Shown: one piece after another, positions 15,748-25,376 of the stretch
How the letters are laid out: each line of letters opens with the position of its first letter
How positions within the stretch are numbered: the first letter of the stretch is position 1
NCBI RefSeq assembly: GCF_900589395.1
Contig: NZ_UUIS01000066.1
Span: 1-64,000 of the forward strand
DNA: 64,000 nt
Reading direction: 5' to 3'
From: Pseudomonas viridiflava
Lineage (GTDB): Bacteria > Pseudomonadota > Gammaproteobacteria > Pseudomonadales > Pseudomonadaceae
Position numbers and translations under genes: made by a program
The notes under the pieces: generated by a model
The model's database searches: none
What the model saw: the letters and a program-made list of their open reading frames with translations, nothing else
Told to the model about the DNA's origin: nothing

Positions 15748-16182
15748 ATGAAGCATCTTCTTTTCACTGCCCCTGCGGTGGCCTTGCTGCTGGCTGGCTG
15801 TCAGGCGCAGAAACCCGCTACCCCTGATCCCGTCCTGGTACGTCTGGTGGCCCAGCAACAGGTGCTGTGGCAGGAAGGCGTCATCAACACCGTCTCGCCC
15901 TTGCCCGCTGACCTGATCCAGGCCAATACCGACCAGGTGTCGGTCAACTGGTCCGGCGATGCGGTGGAGCTGCTGTCGCATCTGGCGGTGCAGCGTGGTA
16001 CCCGATTCAACTGGACGGGTGTGCGTTTGCCGCTGCCGGTCAACATCCATGTGCGCGGTGTGACCTACCAGAACCTGCTGCAAATGATCCGCATGCAGAC
16101 CGCCTGGCGGGCTGACCTGCAACAGATGCCCAGTCAACTGACGTTGGCCTTCATGCCAGCGCAGGCCCCGGAGCAGCCATGA
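15748..16182 (+). CDS. traH: TraH, DotD-like outer-membrane lipoprotein
   Basis: This encodes 144 residues. The lipobox LLLAGC ends at Cys18. The mature part matches DotD/TraH proteins, with a secretin-N0-like fold: LPADLIQANTDQVSVNW, then VELLSHLAVQRGTRF and VNIHVRGVTYQNLLQMI. In the Dot/Icm system DotD and DotC are lipoproteins that place DotH in the outer membrane. It is the first gene of the type IVB core cluster, and its stop overlaps traI. Confidence 0.88.
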   Translation: MKHLLFTAPAVALLLAGCQAQKPATPDPVLVRLVAQQQVLWQEGVINTVSPLPADLIQANTDQVSVNWSGDAVELLSHLAVQRGTRFNWTGVRLPLPVNIHVRGVTYQNLLQMIRMQTAWRADLQQMPSQLTLAFMPAQAPEQP

Positions 16183-16982
16183 AAAGATCGCTCCTGATCC
16201 TGGCCTTGCTGCAGGGCCTCATGGGCTGTGCCCAGATGCAGACAACCCCCCCACCAGGTGCGCCCGGAGGCATGGACAGCTATCTAAACCCCGACAGGCC
16301 GGATGCCTCGCAGGTGTCCGATACCCGTCGCCAGTTGCTGGAAGAAGCCGGGCATACCCTGGGCTTTCGCGGCGGCAAGGCGGAACGGGCCTGGGAGTTG
16401 CGGCAAACACTCGATGCACGGTTTGGGCGGCTGGAGATCCTCTATGACTTCAAGACCCTGATCAGTAAACAGGGTTGGTTACCGCCTGTGATCGATGAGG
16501 CCATTGATGTGGCCCACATCACCCCGAATCAGATCCGTACCTCGCACCAGGTGTACGAAATCGTGGTGCCGGAGCGTTTCGTCAGCAACCCCCCTACCTG
16601 GCGGACCTGGCTGCTGGCCGGCCTGTCGACGACGAGGCCGGATGGACCTGAGTCGTCGGTGATGCCGGAAAACAGCGTGCAGAAGGCGTTATGGCAAGCC
16701 TCGATCCAGAAGGGCTGGGCCGAAGGACGCGAAAGCGCCGACCACATCCTGGAAGCCAATTTCAATCGTCTGAACCGCGATTACCGAGGCATGTTGCTGT
16801 ACTCGCAACTGCTCAGGCAGGGCTTTATCACGCTGCCGGTGGTGAGTGATCAGCAGCAGACGGTCACCGGCGACCGCCAGAAGATCATGACCGGGGATCG
16901 GGTGCGCACCATCAAGCAGAACGCCGGTTTTGTGCCGGACAAGACCCAATGGAAACCTGTGATCAGGAAGGACAAGCCATGA
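16179..16982 (+). CDS. traI: TraI, DotC-like outer-membrane lipoprotein
   Basis: This encodes 267 residues. The lipobox GLMGC ends at Cys17. The body has the DotC signature: LGFRGGKAERAWELRQTLDARFGRL (given here in part), LPPVIDEAID, TSHQVYEIVVPERF and a PPTWRTWLL segment. It works with TraH (DotD) to insert TraN (DotH) into the outer membrane. The gene overlaps both neighbours by four bases (ATGA), a sign of coupled translation. Not to be confused with the TraI relaxase of F or RP4. Confidence 0.88.
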   Translation: MKRSLLILALLQGLMGCAQMQTTPPPGAPGGMDSYLNPDRPDASQVSDTRRQLLEEAGHTLGFRGGKAERAWELRQTLDARFGRLEILYDFKTLISKQGWLPPVIDEAIDVAHITPNQIRTSHQVYEIVVPERFVSNPPTWRTWLLAGLSTTRPDGPESSVMPENSVQKALWQASIQKGWAEGRESADHILEANFNRLNRDYRGMLLYSQLLRQGFITLPVVSDQQQTVTGDRQKIMTGDRVRTIKQNAGFVPDKTQWKPVIRKDKP

Positions 16983-18142
16983 CTGAACCTACTGAATTTG
17001 CTCCCTACCCCTTTGAAGGTGGGGTCAACGGCACCTCAATGCGCGAGTTTTTTGTCTGGTGTGCCCGACAAAACATCAGCGACATCCATGTCCAGGGCGG
17101 CAACAACCTGGTGGTCGATCGTTACGGTCGCAAACGCCGGGCCAGCGCCTTTGTCCTGGCCGACGACTCGTTGTCCAAGGTGGTCGATGAGATTTTCAAC
17201 CCGGAGATCCGAGCGACTGTGCGCGGTGGTCGCCCGGTCGACCGTGCCTTGCAACTGGACGGCGACATGTACAGCCGTTACGGGCTGGAGCGTGGTGAGC
17301 GGCTGCGCTTTCGCTGCAACTTTGTGCAGGCCACGGCAGGCCGCATGGACACGACCCTGGCCCTGACCATGCGGATTATTCCTTCGGATATTCCGCCGCT
17401 GACCAGCATGGGCCTTGAGCCTGATCTGTTTGACGCGCTGTTACCGCCCAATGGCCTGGGCATCCTGGGCGGCATTACAGGCTCCGGCAAAAGCACTCTG
17501 GCCGCTGCGGCCTACCGCTACTGCCTCGACACCGATCCGGACCGCAAAATCACTACCTTGGAAGATCCGATCGAGTTTGTCCTCGGCCAGGCCGATGACA
17601 TTCTGCCGCCGACGCAGCTACAGATTGGGCGTGATGTAGGGGGCTACGCCGAAGGCATCCGGGCGGATCTACGCCGGGCACCGTCGATTATTGGCATCGG
17701 GGAAATGCGCGACTTTGAAACCTTCCAGGCCGGTGTGCTGGCCGGCCAACTGGGGCACTTCAACCTGACGACGATGCACATTCACTCACCAGGTGAGGCC
17801 ATCCCGCGCTGCCTGACGATGGTGCCCTCGGAAATGCGCGAGTCTACGGCCCGAGACCTGCTGGGCGTGCTGCAGTACATCGTGGTGCAGAAGCTGCTGC
17901 GCACGACAGATGGAAAGCGCAAGGCAGTGCGTGAATACATCATCTTCGACGACCCGCTACGCGGGAAGCTGGGCGACATGCCTTATACCCAATGGGGCCA
18001 GCACATCGACGGCATTATTCGTGTCGAGGGCCGACGCATTGCGGATCAGGCCTGGCAGCTCTATCAGCAAGGGCATATCGAGCAAAAAGACCTGAAGGAA
18101 GCCATGACCAGCCACCAGTTGCGCGAGTTTGAGAGTGCCTAA
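16979..18142 (+). CDS. traJ: TraJ, DotB-like secretion ATPase
   Basis: This encodes 387 residues from the ATG overlapping the traI stop, preceded by AGGAAGGA. It is a PilT/DotB-type ATPase with Walker A GITGSGKST (about 165-173), Asp box TLEDPIEFV, Walker B IIGIGEMRD and His box FNLTTMHIHS. The N-terminal domain (FFVWCARQNISDIHVQGG) is typical of the DotB subgroup. It would cycle between cytoplasm and the TraU (DotO) base to energise transfer. All catalytic residues look present. Confidence 0.93.
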   Translation: MTEPTEFAPYPFEGGVNGTSMREFFVWCARQNISDIHVQGGNNLVVDRYGRKRRASAFVLADDSLSKVVDEIFNPEIRATVRGGRPVDRALQLDGDMYSRYGLERGERLRFRCNFVQATAGRMDTTLALTMRIIPSDIPPLTSMGLEPDLFDALLPPNGLGILGGITGSGKSTLAAAAYRYCLDTDPDRKITTLEDPIEFVLGQADDILPPTQLQIGRDVGGYAEGIRADLRRAPSIIGIGEMRDFETFQAGVLAGQLGHFNLTTMHIHSPGEAIPRCLTMVPSEMRESTARDLLGVLQYIVVQKLLRTTDGKRKAVREYIIFDDPLRGKLGDMPYTQWGQHIDGIIRVEGRRIADQAWQLYQQGHIEQKDLKEAMTSHQLREFESA

Positions 18143-18179
18143 CGCACTTTTTGTAGTCGCACTCCACGGAGGAAAGCCG

Positions 18180-18398
18180 ATGTATGAGCGCTCTAAAAAC
18201 TGCACCGTGCGTGATCAGAAGGCTTTTTTGGACATCGTTGAACTGGTTGCCAGCAGCACACCCGAACAGGTGTCGGCCATGTACTGTTTTGCGTCATGCC
18301 TTGTGCAATGCGACATCGAAAGTGCGGTACGACTGATGATCGGCCAAGGCAACACCTCGTTTTCCAAGCAGTTCCCGCAACTGCGTAAACACGCCTGA
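18180..18398 (+). CDS. Small cysteine-containing protein of unknown function
   Basis: This encodes 72 residues from ATG 18180, preceded by CGGAGGAAAG. It has four cysteines (residues 8, 36, 40, 44), mostly helical prediction, and no signal or membrane segment. It lies between traJ and traK within the transfer operon, separated by 37 and 93 bp. I do not recognise the family. The strong ribosome binding site and clean codon use argue that it is expressed. Confidence 0.6.
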   Translation: MYERSKNCTVRDQKAFLDIVELVASSTPEQVSAMYCFASCLVQCDIESAVRLMIGQGNTSFSKQFPQLRKHA

Positions 18399-18491
18399 TC
18401 CCCACCTTTCCCGAAATCTGCGCTGATACATCCTGTTGTCGCCAAGACGACGGTATGGCTGTGTCCGGCGAATTTTCAGCGAGTGTTTTAC

Positions 18492-18782
18492 ATGGACACC
18501 AGAAAGAAAGCTGACCTAGAGGCCGGCTATTGGCGCAATGCTTCACGGTTACTCAACATTTACGGCGTCCCGGCGCCGCTGTTTCTGCTGTACATGCTGT
18601 GGTTTCGGTTTCCCGCCCTCAACACTATGTATGTGGTGACCGGGGTGCTCATTGCGTTTCGCGTGCTCTCGCATTTTGGCTGGACGCTCAAGGTCCTGAT
18701 GGCTCGCCTGGTGTACCTGGTGCGCGGTAATAAGCTGTCCGGTCGTCCGTGGTGGTACAGGCGTTTCACCGAGAAGGACTAA
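18492..18782 (+). CDS. traK: TraK, IcmT-like inner-membrane protein
   Basis: This encodes 96 residues from ATG 18492; a GTG three codons upstream is an alternative. Two membrane helices lie at about 24-40 (GVPAPLFLLYMLWFRF) and 44-62. The C-terminal tail has the WW-containing basic motif SGRPWWYRRF, which I associate with IcmT. IcmT/TraK is a small component of type IVB systems of unclear detail. The gene stops 3 bp before the large primase-like gene. Confidence 0.75.
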   Translation: MDTRKKADLEAGYWRNASRLLNIYGVPAPLFLLYMLWFRFPALNTMYVVTGVLIAFRVLSHFGWTLKVLMARLVYLVRGNKLSGRPWWYRRFTEKD

Positions 18783-18785
18783 AAA

Positions 18786-21700
18786 ATGGCATTGTCTATT
18801 GAGGATGCAGAAAGACTTGTCATCGAGTTTTGTAAAACCTATCCCGTCGCCGCCAAAATCCCTTACAAGCTCAGACGAACCCAAGAGGAAGCTTTAGATG
18901 AGCCAAGAGCCACAATCGAACGAGCAGGAAGAATCCTCGGAGCCTATTTTCCTGCGCGAGGACATGCCGCCTTCGCCGTTTCCAACTTTCGTGACGAAAG
19001 TGACTTTAAGGGAACTCTTAGGCACGAAATACTCGGACATTATGGAATTAACACATTCAGTCCACGAGAAAAACGAGCAGTCCTAGAAGCCATCATTGCT
19101 GGGCGAAACTCGCCTGGTTTGAACACCATTTGGAAGGAAATCGACCAGCTCTATACGGGTGTCAGCGAACTGCGCAGAGCTGAAGAAGTTTTTGCGTTTA
19201 CCTGTGAGTTGATTGATCCAGGCCGTCGCGTCAGCCACGGCCCAGGCATGCAGGCTTTGGAGAAAGCCTGTCTTGCGCGTGACCGTCCCTTTACCTACGC
19301 CGACCTGACCAACATCACATCGATGGTGGCCGAAGGTCTGCATGACCGAACCCGGTCACAACAGACCTTTCCCACCTCAGACTCTGCCCAGTTCAAGCAG
19401 GACAACCTCATGAAAACCTCAGAATTTCCGGTCTGGCTGGCTGTGCCGCCTGACGACCGCGATAAGGCGCGCGCGAGCGCAGGAACTTTACCCAACGGCC
19501 GCCCGGCCATCGTCTACGACAAGGAAGCCCAACTGTGGTGTGCTCGACCTGGCTGCGATCTCAGCAAAGTCAACGAGTGGCTGCCCGATCGTAGTCGTCG
19601 TGCTGGTGGTGGTGACCCAGAAGGCCAGTTTCTCGATGCACTGACCCAAGCGGGTCTGATCATCAAAGGCATGCCGATCATGGACGGCAACAAGCACCGA
19701 GTGAAGACGGTCGAGGATAAGTCTGGCAAGCAAGGTGGCGTGTATTGCGGTTTCCTGGACGGCCGACCCGCTGGCTGGTTCACCAACTTCCATCGGGCAA
19801 ACTCAGCCAGCGACACCACCAAATGGGTTTCCACCGGGGGTGAATCTGACCCGCTGACCTCTTTGCATATCCGCGCCGGGGCCAAGCAGGGGCAGGAAGA
19901 CGCAGCGCGTGAGCGCGCAGCCCTGCATGCCAAGAACACCAAGGCCGCCAAACGGCTTTACGATCGATTGCCCCCAGCCGATCCCGCGCATCCCTATCTG
20001 GTGCGCAAGGGGATTACCCCGACGCCCGAGATTCGGCAAACAAACAACGGCTCGCTGGTGGTGCCGTTTTTTAATGCCAAAGGTGCGTTCAGAACCCTGC
20101 AGTACATCCAGGAAGATGGGGGAAAGTCTCTGTTCAAGGATGCGCCCAAGCAAGAGCATTTCCTGGTCGTAGGTGGGCCGCTGAATCCACAACAGCCTTT
20201 TTTGTACGCCGAGGGTTATGCCACAGCTCGCAGCTTGAACATGGCCACTGACCTGCCGGTGGTTATGACCATCGACGCCGGCAACATGGTGGCCGTAGCC
20301 AAGCTATTGAGCGAGCGCTATCCCGGTAGCCAGCACCTGTTCATGGCCGACTTCGATCATGCCAAGAAAGAAAACAAAGGGTTGATCATGGCCACGCAAG
20401 CGGCTGAGCAGGTTGGAGGCGATGTCCTGTATCCCGCGTTCAATTCTGACGAGATAGCCCGCAATTTCTCGGATTTCAACGACCTTCACCACTCCCGAGG
20501 CCTGGACGCGGTACGCGAGCAGACAGCCCCGTTGATTCAGCGCTACAGCGAGGCAGCCGACGTGCAACAACAGACATCACCTGAAAGGCCTGAAATCGCG
20601 GCTCGACCCGCTGAAAGCCTGGCCTTGCCAGTAGCCGATGTCCCTGGTCCAGCGCAGCCTGCTGCATTCGATAACAAGATTGATGCTTACAAGAACGAGG
20701 TGCAGACCCCTGCCGAAAGCAGAGAGCCGCAGCCGACGGTCCCAAGCGCTCCGACCATTGGCCATCTGCCAGTCGAACAGTGGCAGACCGAGCTTACCCA
20801 GCTCAACCAACTCCAAATCGAGGTGCGCGCTGCGCTGGAGGTGGCCAGGGCCGAGCTTCATGATGTTCAACCCGATCGTAGCGCTGAGGAAACCAAGCGG
20901 CTGGAGAGTGTGGTCGATGAGCATTCGACGCGGCTTAATTCGATCGAAAAAGAACTCAAGGATGTCTGGGATGACCTGAAACAGGCTGCCTCCGACCCCT
21001 CGACTGTACCTGCTCAGCCAGTGCCGTTGGTTGCTACCAGTACCGAGACGCCGAGTCCTGCTCCTGCCGTCATGGAGTCCGTCGTTGAATTACCTGATCT
21101 GGTGAAGCCTGCAGAAGCACGTGCTGTCGAAGCGGTCGAGCCCGAGCCTACTCGGTCTGATGACGCTTCAATGGCCCCCACCGCGACCCCTGTCGAGCGT
21201 GGCTCAGTGAAACCTGTTGAACCCAGCACGGCCAGCATGCCTGAGCCTGAAACGGTCCATGTCGAGTCAATCGCGCCTGCAGCACCTGTAAGCGGCACTG
21301 ATGCAACACCTGTCGTGGTGCAGCTCAATGCAACGATTCCCGTGGATATGCCGCAAACCGCTTCAGAGCAGGAGCCTCTGCAAGAAGCCACCGTGTTGCT
21401 ACCTGTACCACCGGCACCAGGACTTGCAACTGAAGCCGCGAAACAATACGAAGCGCCGTTTGAAATTCCTGATCTTCCGGTCATGCAACGGCCTGTGACA
21501 GCGGCAGAAATGCCAGCGCAGGCCGTAGCAGACACGATTGAGGTCGGTGCGCGAATCGGTAAGGACACGCCCTCGACGGCGGTGCCGGCGTCGACAGGTA
21601 ACATCGACAAGGATGCGTTGCTGGCTCGCATTACCCGTGAGCCGCAGGGCGACACGGTGCTGTACAAACTTGATGCGGAGCCGGCTTTTCATGACCGTGG

Positions 21701-23183
21701 CTCGCGCCTGGAAATGGTGCCCGGTGCTAGTCAGAGCGATGAAAAAGTCATGGCCGCGCTGCTGACGGCTGCCCAGTTCTATCGCGGGCACATCGAGTTG
21801 ACCGGCAGTGACGCGTTCAAGGCCAAAGCTATTGGCCTGATTGCCGAACACCAGATCAACGTCACGATGAAAAACCCGGTGCAGCAGATGATGCTGGAGC
21901 AGGCGCGTGAGCGTCTAGGCGTGAAACCAGTGGTTCCGGAGGCGGTGCACGGTGATACGCCACCGCCTTTCGAGCCCAAGGCGGCGGCCCCTACTGTTGC
22001 GCTCGGCAAAGTGAATGTGGCCGACGATCCATCGGCACTGACACCAGTTGTCCCAGCGCTGGCTACACAATCGGTGCCCGCTCAACCCGTAGCACCGATG
22101 GAAATCAAAAAACCGGATGCAAGCACTCCGCAAGCCGCGGCGCCTGTCGCTGCCGTGCCTGCTAAACCTGCAGTGCTGCTCGATCCGGCCATACATCAGT
22201 CGCCACAAGCCGCTGAAAAAGGCATCACCGGCAAGGTCATGAGTTTCGGTCCTGCACCGTATCGTTTCGATGCCAGCAATGCTGAAAGCATCCACATCAA
22301 GCTGCGTACAAAGGCTGGTACACAGACCTTCTGGGGCAAAGAACTGGCCGGGTTGCTGCGCGAGACACGTATTCAGCCGGGGAGGATGGCGACCTTGCAT
22401 TGGATGGGGCAGCAGCCGTTAACACTCAAGGTGCCGATCAAGAAAAACGGCGTCACGGTTCGCTTTGAGGAAAAGACGACTCATCGTAACCAGTGGTCGC
22501 TGGCATTGCTTAACGGTCCCACCGTTCGCACGGGCACGGACGAAGGCGTCAAACTCGGTGCGTACGACGCAGCACGCTTTGCCATGATCCAGACCTCGGT
22601 CATGGCTCAGCTTAACGTACCGATAGATACGCCCGTACTGCCCAATGATGGCCTGTTCTGGATGACGCCGAACGGCCAGGGCAGTGCCAAGGCGGGGGAC
22701 GAACTGTCGGCCCCACGTCCGACGGTGGAGGCTGAAAGTGCCGGGAAGCTGGTCATGAGCAGTTGGTCGAAGGACGGGCATCTGGACATGGCCCTGTTTC
22801 GCGGTGATGGCCCTTATCTGCAAGGGGTTATACGCCAGGAGGATCGCTACCAGCACGTACTGGTCAGCCTGCCGGCGCAGCAGGGAGCCCCTGCGATGGT
22901 GTTCAACACCGTAAACGAGCACGGCCTGACGCCTATCGGCACGGGCAATGGCATCAACCGATCAGGCGGGCAACCCGTACAGCGCGACCATGTGGCCTTC
23001 AAGCTCGAAGGCGATGCGGTGACCCGTATCGCCAAGCTGGATCATCCTGCCCAACTGCCACCGGCCCTGCATAGCCGCCTGGGGTTCGATGAGCGCTACA
23101 AGGATGACAACGCGCTCCCAAAGTCCAGTCCGGTGCCGGCAGCGGCACCATCGGCAAGACCGAGCGACATGCGCCCAAGCTGA
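18786..23183 (+). CDS. Large primase-like polyvalent protein: zincin, DUF5710, Toprim and LPD7-like domains
   Basis: This encodes 1465 residues with several modules. Residues 1-190 contain HEILGHYGIN (about 80-89), a metallopeptidase-like HExxH motif. Residues about 208-270 match DUF5710 (VWLAVPPDDRDKA then WCARPGCDLSKVNEWLP). Residues about 300-600 form a plasmid primase/Toprim core, with PFLYAEGYATARSL (glutamate motif), VMTIDAGNM and FMADFDHA. A long Pro/Ala/Val/Glu-rich linker runs from about 600 to 930. An LPD7-like module lies near 938-1042. The last 250 residues have no call. Such proteins are carried into recipients by mating machines and prime the transferred strand. It sits between traK and traL, an unusual place. 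Confidence 0.8.
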   Translation: MALSIEDAERLVIEFCKTYPVAAKIPYKLRRTQEEALDEPRATIERAGRILGAYFPARGHAAFAVSNFRDESDFKGTLRHEILGHYGINTFSPREKRAVLEAIIAGRNSPGLNTIWKEIDQLYTGVSELRRAEEVFAFTCELIDPGRRVSHGPGMQALEKACLARDRPFTYADLTNITSMVAEGLHDRTRSQQTFPTSDSAQFKQDNLMKTSEFPVWLAVPPDDRDKARASAGTLPNGRPAIVYDKEAQLWCARPGCDLSKVNEWLPDRSRRAGGGDPEGQFLDALTQAGLIIKGMPIMDGNKHRVKTVEDKSGKQGGVYCGFLDGRPAGWFTNFHRANSASDTTKWVSTGGESDPLTSLHIRAGAKQGQEDAARERAALHAKNTKAAKRLYDRLPPADPAHPYLVRKGITPTPEIRQTNNGSLVVPFFNAKGAFRTLQYIQEDGGKSLFKDAPKQEHFLVVGGPLNPQQPFLYAEGYATARSLNMATDLPVVMTIDAGNMVAVAKLLSERYPGSQHLFMADFDHAKKENKGLIMATQAAEQVGGDVLYPAFNSDEIARNFSDFNDLHHSRGLDAVREQTAPLIQRYSEAADVQQQTSPERPEIAARPAESLALPVADVPGPAQPAAFDNKIDAYKNEVQTPAESREPQPTVPSAPTIGHLPVEQWQTELTQLNQLQIEVRAALEVARAELHDVQPDRSAEETKRLESVVDEHSTRLNSIEKELKDVWDDLKQAASDPSTVPAQPVPLVATSTETPSPAPAVMESVVELPDLVKPAEARAVEAVEPEPTRSDDASMAPTATPVERGSVKPVEPSTASMPEPETVHVESIAPAAPVSGTDATPVVVQLNATIPVDMPQTASEQEPLQEATVLLPVPPAPGLATEAAKQYEAPFEIPDLPVMQRPVTAAEMPAQAVADTIEVGARIGKDTPSTAVPASTGNIDKDALLARITREPQGDTVLYKLDAEPAFHDRGSRLEMVPGASQSDEKVMAALLTAAQFYRGHIELTGSDAFKAKAIGLIAEHQINVTMKNPVQQMMLEQARERLGVKPVVPEAVHGDTPPPFEPKAAAPTVALGKVNVADDPSALTPVVPALATQSVPAQPVAPMEIKKPDASTPQAAAPVAAVPAKPAVLLDPAIHQSPQAAEKGITGKVMSFGPAPYRFDASNAESIHIKLRTKAGTQTFWGKELAGLLRETRIQPGRMATLHWMGQQPLTLKVPIKKNGVTVRFEEKTTHRNQWSLALLNGPTVRTGTDEGVKLGAYDAARFAMIQTSVMAQLNVPIDTPVLPNDGLFWMTPNGQGSAKAGDELSAPRPTVEAESAGKLVMSSWSKDGHLDMALFRGDGPYLQGVIRQEDRYQHVLVSLPAQQGAPAMVFNTVNEHGLTPIGTGNGINRSGGQPVQRDHVAFKLEGDAVTRIAKLDHPAQLPPALHSRLGFDERYKDDNALPKSSPVPAAAPSARPSDMRPS

Positions 23184-23224
23184 AACGCCTTCCAGACTGA
23201 GTCGCACTTCCAAAGGAAAAACAC

Positions 23225-23578
23225 ATGTTAAAGAAAAGCACGCTCATCGCGTTGCTGACAGCGGTGTGCTGTCTGCCTGTTGTGGTCGAGGCGGCCACCT
23301 GTCGGGCTGCACAGGCGGCCCAGGTGGGGAGCCAGGCCGGTTACGACGAAGCCAAGCGCGCCGACGAGGCTTGGGCCGAGCGTGAGCGCAATGTCTCCGA
23401 CCAGTTGCAGAGCTGCCTGTCACGTATTCAGACCACCAGCATCACCTTGCCTTCATTTCCCAGCCTGCAAAGCATCATGAAGCAGGTGTCGGAGAAGATC
23501 TGCCAGGCCGCCGTGGACAAAATCAACAGCCATATCCCTAACAGTATGGATCCCTGGCAGAAGTATCAGATGCCTTGA
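23225..23578 (+). CDS. traL: TraL-position periplasmic protein
   Basis: This encodes 117 residues with a signal peptide (MLKKSTLIALLTAVCCLPVVVEA) and four cysteines in the mature part or near it (TCRAAQ, QSCLSR, KICQAA). The mature region is mostly helical, with a charged stretch (AKRADEAWAERERN). It lies between the primase-like gene and traM, as traL does in R64. Sequence similarity to a named family is not clear to me, so the symbol rests on position and size. AAAGGAA precedes the start. Confidence 0.6.
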   Translation: MLKKSTLIALLTAVCCLPVVVEAATCRAAQAAQVGSQAGYDEAKRADEAWAERERNVSDQLQSCLSRIQTTSITLPSFPSLQSIMKQVSEKICQAAVDKINSHIPNSMDPWQKYQMP

Positions 23579-23593
23579 AGGGGGGGATGATCG

Positions 23594-24292
23594 ATGCAAA
23601 ATCCAAAGGAAAACAACGAGGCTGACAGAGAGGCCGTCGATCAGACTATCGAACAGTTGGAGCGCTCGTATGTGCATGCCCTCACCGCACAACGACAACG
23701 TGAACTGGGCGCCGAGTTTGCTCATCGCTGCCTGAAAGCCCTGATCTGGGTGGCGATGGCACTGGTTCTTGCCTTGGCGCTGATCGGCTTTTTAGGCTGG
23801 CAGGTCGCTTATCCCCCGATCCGGTACTTCGCAACGGAAAACGGGCGGGTCGTGCACATTCAGTCGACCGATAAGCCGGCGTTCAGTGACCAGGATGTAT
23901 CGGCGTTTGGAGCCGATACCATCCGGGAAAGCTTCACGCTGGACTTCGTTAACTTCCGTAACCAGACCACCCGGCTCACCGGGCGCTACTCGGATATCGG
24001 CTACCAGGACTATTACAAGGCGCTTGTCGCATCAAACGTATTGGATTCTGTAGAAAAGCGACGGATGAATATGTCAGTCGAGGTCGGCCCCGGCGTCATT
24101 CGAAGCAAAGGTCTACTGGGCGATGTATTCACCTGGGAATATCAGTACCCAGTCACGCTGCGGCTTGATGGTCAACAGACCGGTAGCCCTGCGCAGAGCT
24201 TCATTTTCACGCTGCGCATCCAGCGCACCGACGTACAGGTCAAGAGCAAGGGCCTGGAAGTCACACAGGTCATCAGCAGCAATGCCAACTAG
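23594..24292 (+). CDS. traM: TraM, DotI/IcmL-like inner-membrane protein
   Basis: This encodes 232 residues. A charged N-terminal cytoplasmic segment precedes a transmembrane helix at about 49-72 (ALIWVAMALVLALALIGFL). The periplasmic domain has the IcmL pattern: NGRVVHIQSTDKPAFSDQDV, then FTLDFVNFRNQ and RYSDIGYQDYYKAL. DotI forms part of the inner-membrane complex of type IVB systems. The start lies 15 bp after traL. Confidence 0.88.
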   Translation: MQNPKENNEADREAVDQTIEQLERSYVHALTAQRQRELGAEFAHRCLKALIWVAMALVLALALIGFLGWQVAYPPIRYFATENGRVVHIQSTDKPAFSDQDVSAFGADTIRESFTLDFVNFRNQTTRLTGRYSDIGYQDYYKALVASNVLDSVEKRRMNMSVEVGPGVIRSKGLLGDVFTWEYQYPVTLRLDGQQTGSPAQSFIFTLRIQRTDVQVKSKGLEVTQVISSNAN

Positions 24293-24342
24293 GGCTTGAG
24301 CGGCTCAGCCGTCTGCCTATCGCACATCAAAGGATTTCCCTT

Positions 24343-25374
24343 ATGAAAACGTCAATCGCACTGGCCGTCTGGCTGGTGACGGGCAGTTATGCCTGGGCGG
24401 CAGAAAACGGTGGCACCCCACCCGCGCCTGACCAGAGCCCCCCTGGCTGGCTGTCTACAGGCGCACCTGGAACAGCTCCAGGTACTTCTGGCTCCCCCAA
24501 TCAGAATGCGGGCCAAGGTACAGCGGTACAACGCACTCCTGCTTCATCCTTGCCGCCGCCCTCGGGCAACGACCCATTGCCGCCGCCGTCATCCGATCTT
24601 TACAACATGGCCGAGGAGAGTGTCTCCCCACTGACCCCTGGGGAGGTGCGGCAACTGCGCGGCAGGATGGAAGAGATGGATCAGGCCATGATTGCTCCGC
24701 AGGTGGCGGTGGTGCCGAGGATCAGTGCACTGACCATCGACCTGGCCCCTGGCTCTAGCCTGCCGCTGGTACGAACGGCAGTGAACTATCCCAGTTCGAT
24801 CAGCTTCATCGACAGCACGGGAGCCCCCTGGAAACTGGGGGCTGCGCCAGTGGTGGGCAATGGTGCCTTCACGGCCTACTGGCTGCCCAACAGCCCGGTG
24901 ATGGTGGTGCATGCCACTCGGCCCTACGTCAGCGGCAACATCACGGTGTACCTCGAAGGTCTGTCGGTGCCGATCGTGCTCAACGTCACCAGCGGCGAGC
25001 CGGACAGCACGGCCAAGACCTGGGCTGTGGACAGTCGCCTGGATCTACGGGTGCCTCGACGTGGCCCGCAGGCCATTGCCGGTGCCGCCCCACAATCGCG
25101 CATTGGCCTGCACGACAGCACGTTGCAGGCATTTCTCGATGGCATTCCGCCTAAAGAAGCCCGTCGACTCAAGACCTCGGGCGCAGTGCCCGACACCACC
25201 GTTTGGCAACTTGGCGACGATCTTTATATCCGTTCGCGTGCAGACATCCGTGATGAGTTCGAGGCCACCCTGTCGTCAGCCGATGGCACCCATCTTTGGA
25301 AGCTGCCGGTGACCCCGTATGTCTCGTTTTCGGTGATGGGACGCACCTCGGCACTCAATGTTGCACTGGAGTAG
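24343..25374 (+). CDS. traN: TraN, DotH/IcmK-like outer-membrane core protein
   Basis: This encodes 343 residues. A signal peptide (MKTSIALAVWLVTGSYAWA) is followed by a Pro/Gly-rich low-complexity region (about 20-90), then the DotH domain: LTIDLAPGSSLPLVRTAVNY, ISFIDSTGAPWKL and a C-terminal TTVWQLGDDLYIRSRAD. DotH is the main outer-membrane core subunit, positioned by DotC/DotD (TraI/TraH here). Two bases separate its stop from the traO start. Confidence 0.9.
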   Translation: MKTSIALAVWLVTGSYAWAAENGGTPPAPDQSPPGWLSTGAPGTAPGTSGSPNQNAGQGTAVQRTPASSLPPPSGNDPLPPPSSDLYNMAEESVSPLTPGEVRQLRGRMEEMDQAMIAPQVAVVPRISALTIDLAPGSSLPLVRTAVNYPSSISFIDSTGAPWKLGAAPVVGNGAFTAYWLPNSPVMVVHATRPYVSGNITVYLEGLSVPIVLNVTSGEPDSTAKTWAVDSRLDLRVPRRGPQAIAGAAPQSRIGLHDSTLQAFLDGIPPKEARRLKTSGAVPDTTVWQLGDDLYIRSRADIRDEFEATLSSADGTHLWKLPVTPYVSFSVMGRTSALNVALE

Positions 25375-25376
25375 AT

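Noticed and set aside
18898..19086. A 62-codon ATG frame in another phase inside the start of the primase-like gene
   Set aside because: The overlapping frame carries the HEILGHYGIN motif and continues into a long multidomain protein; the small frame has no motif.
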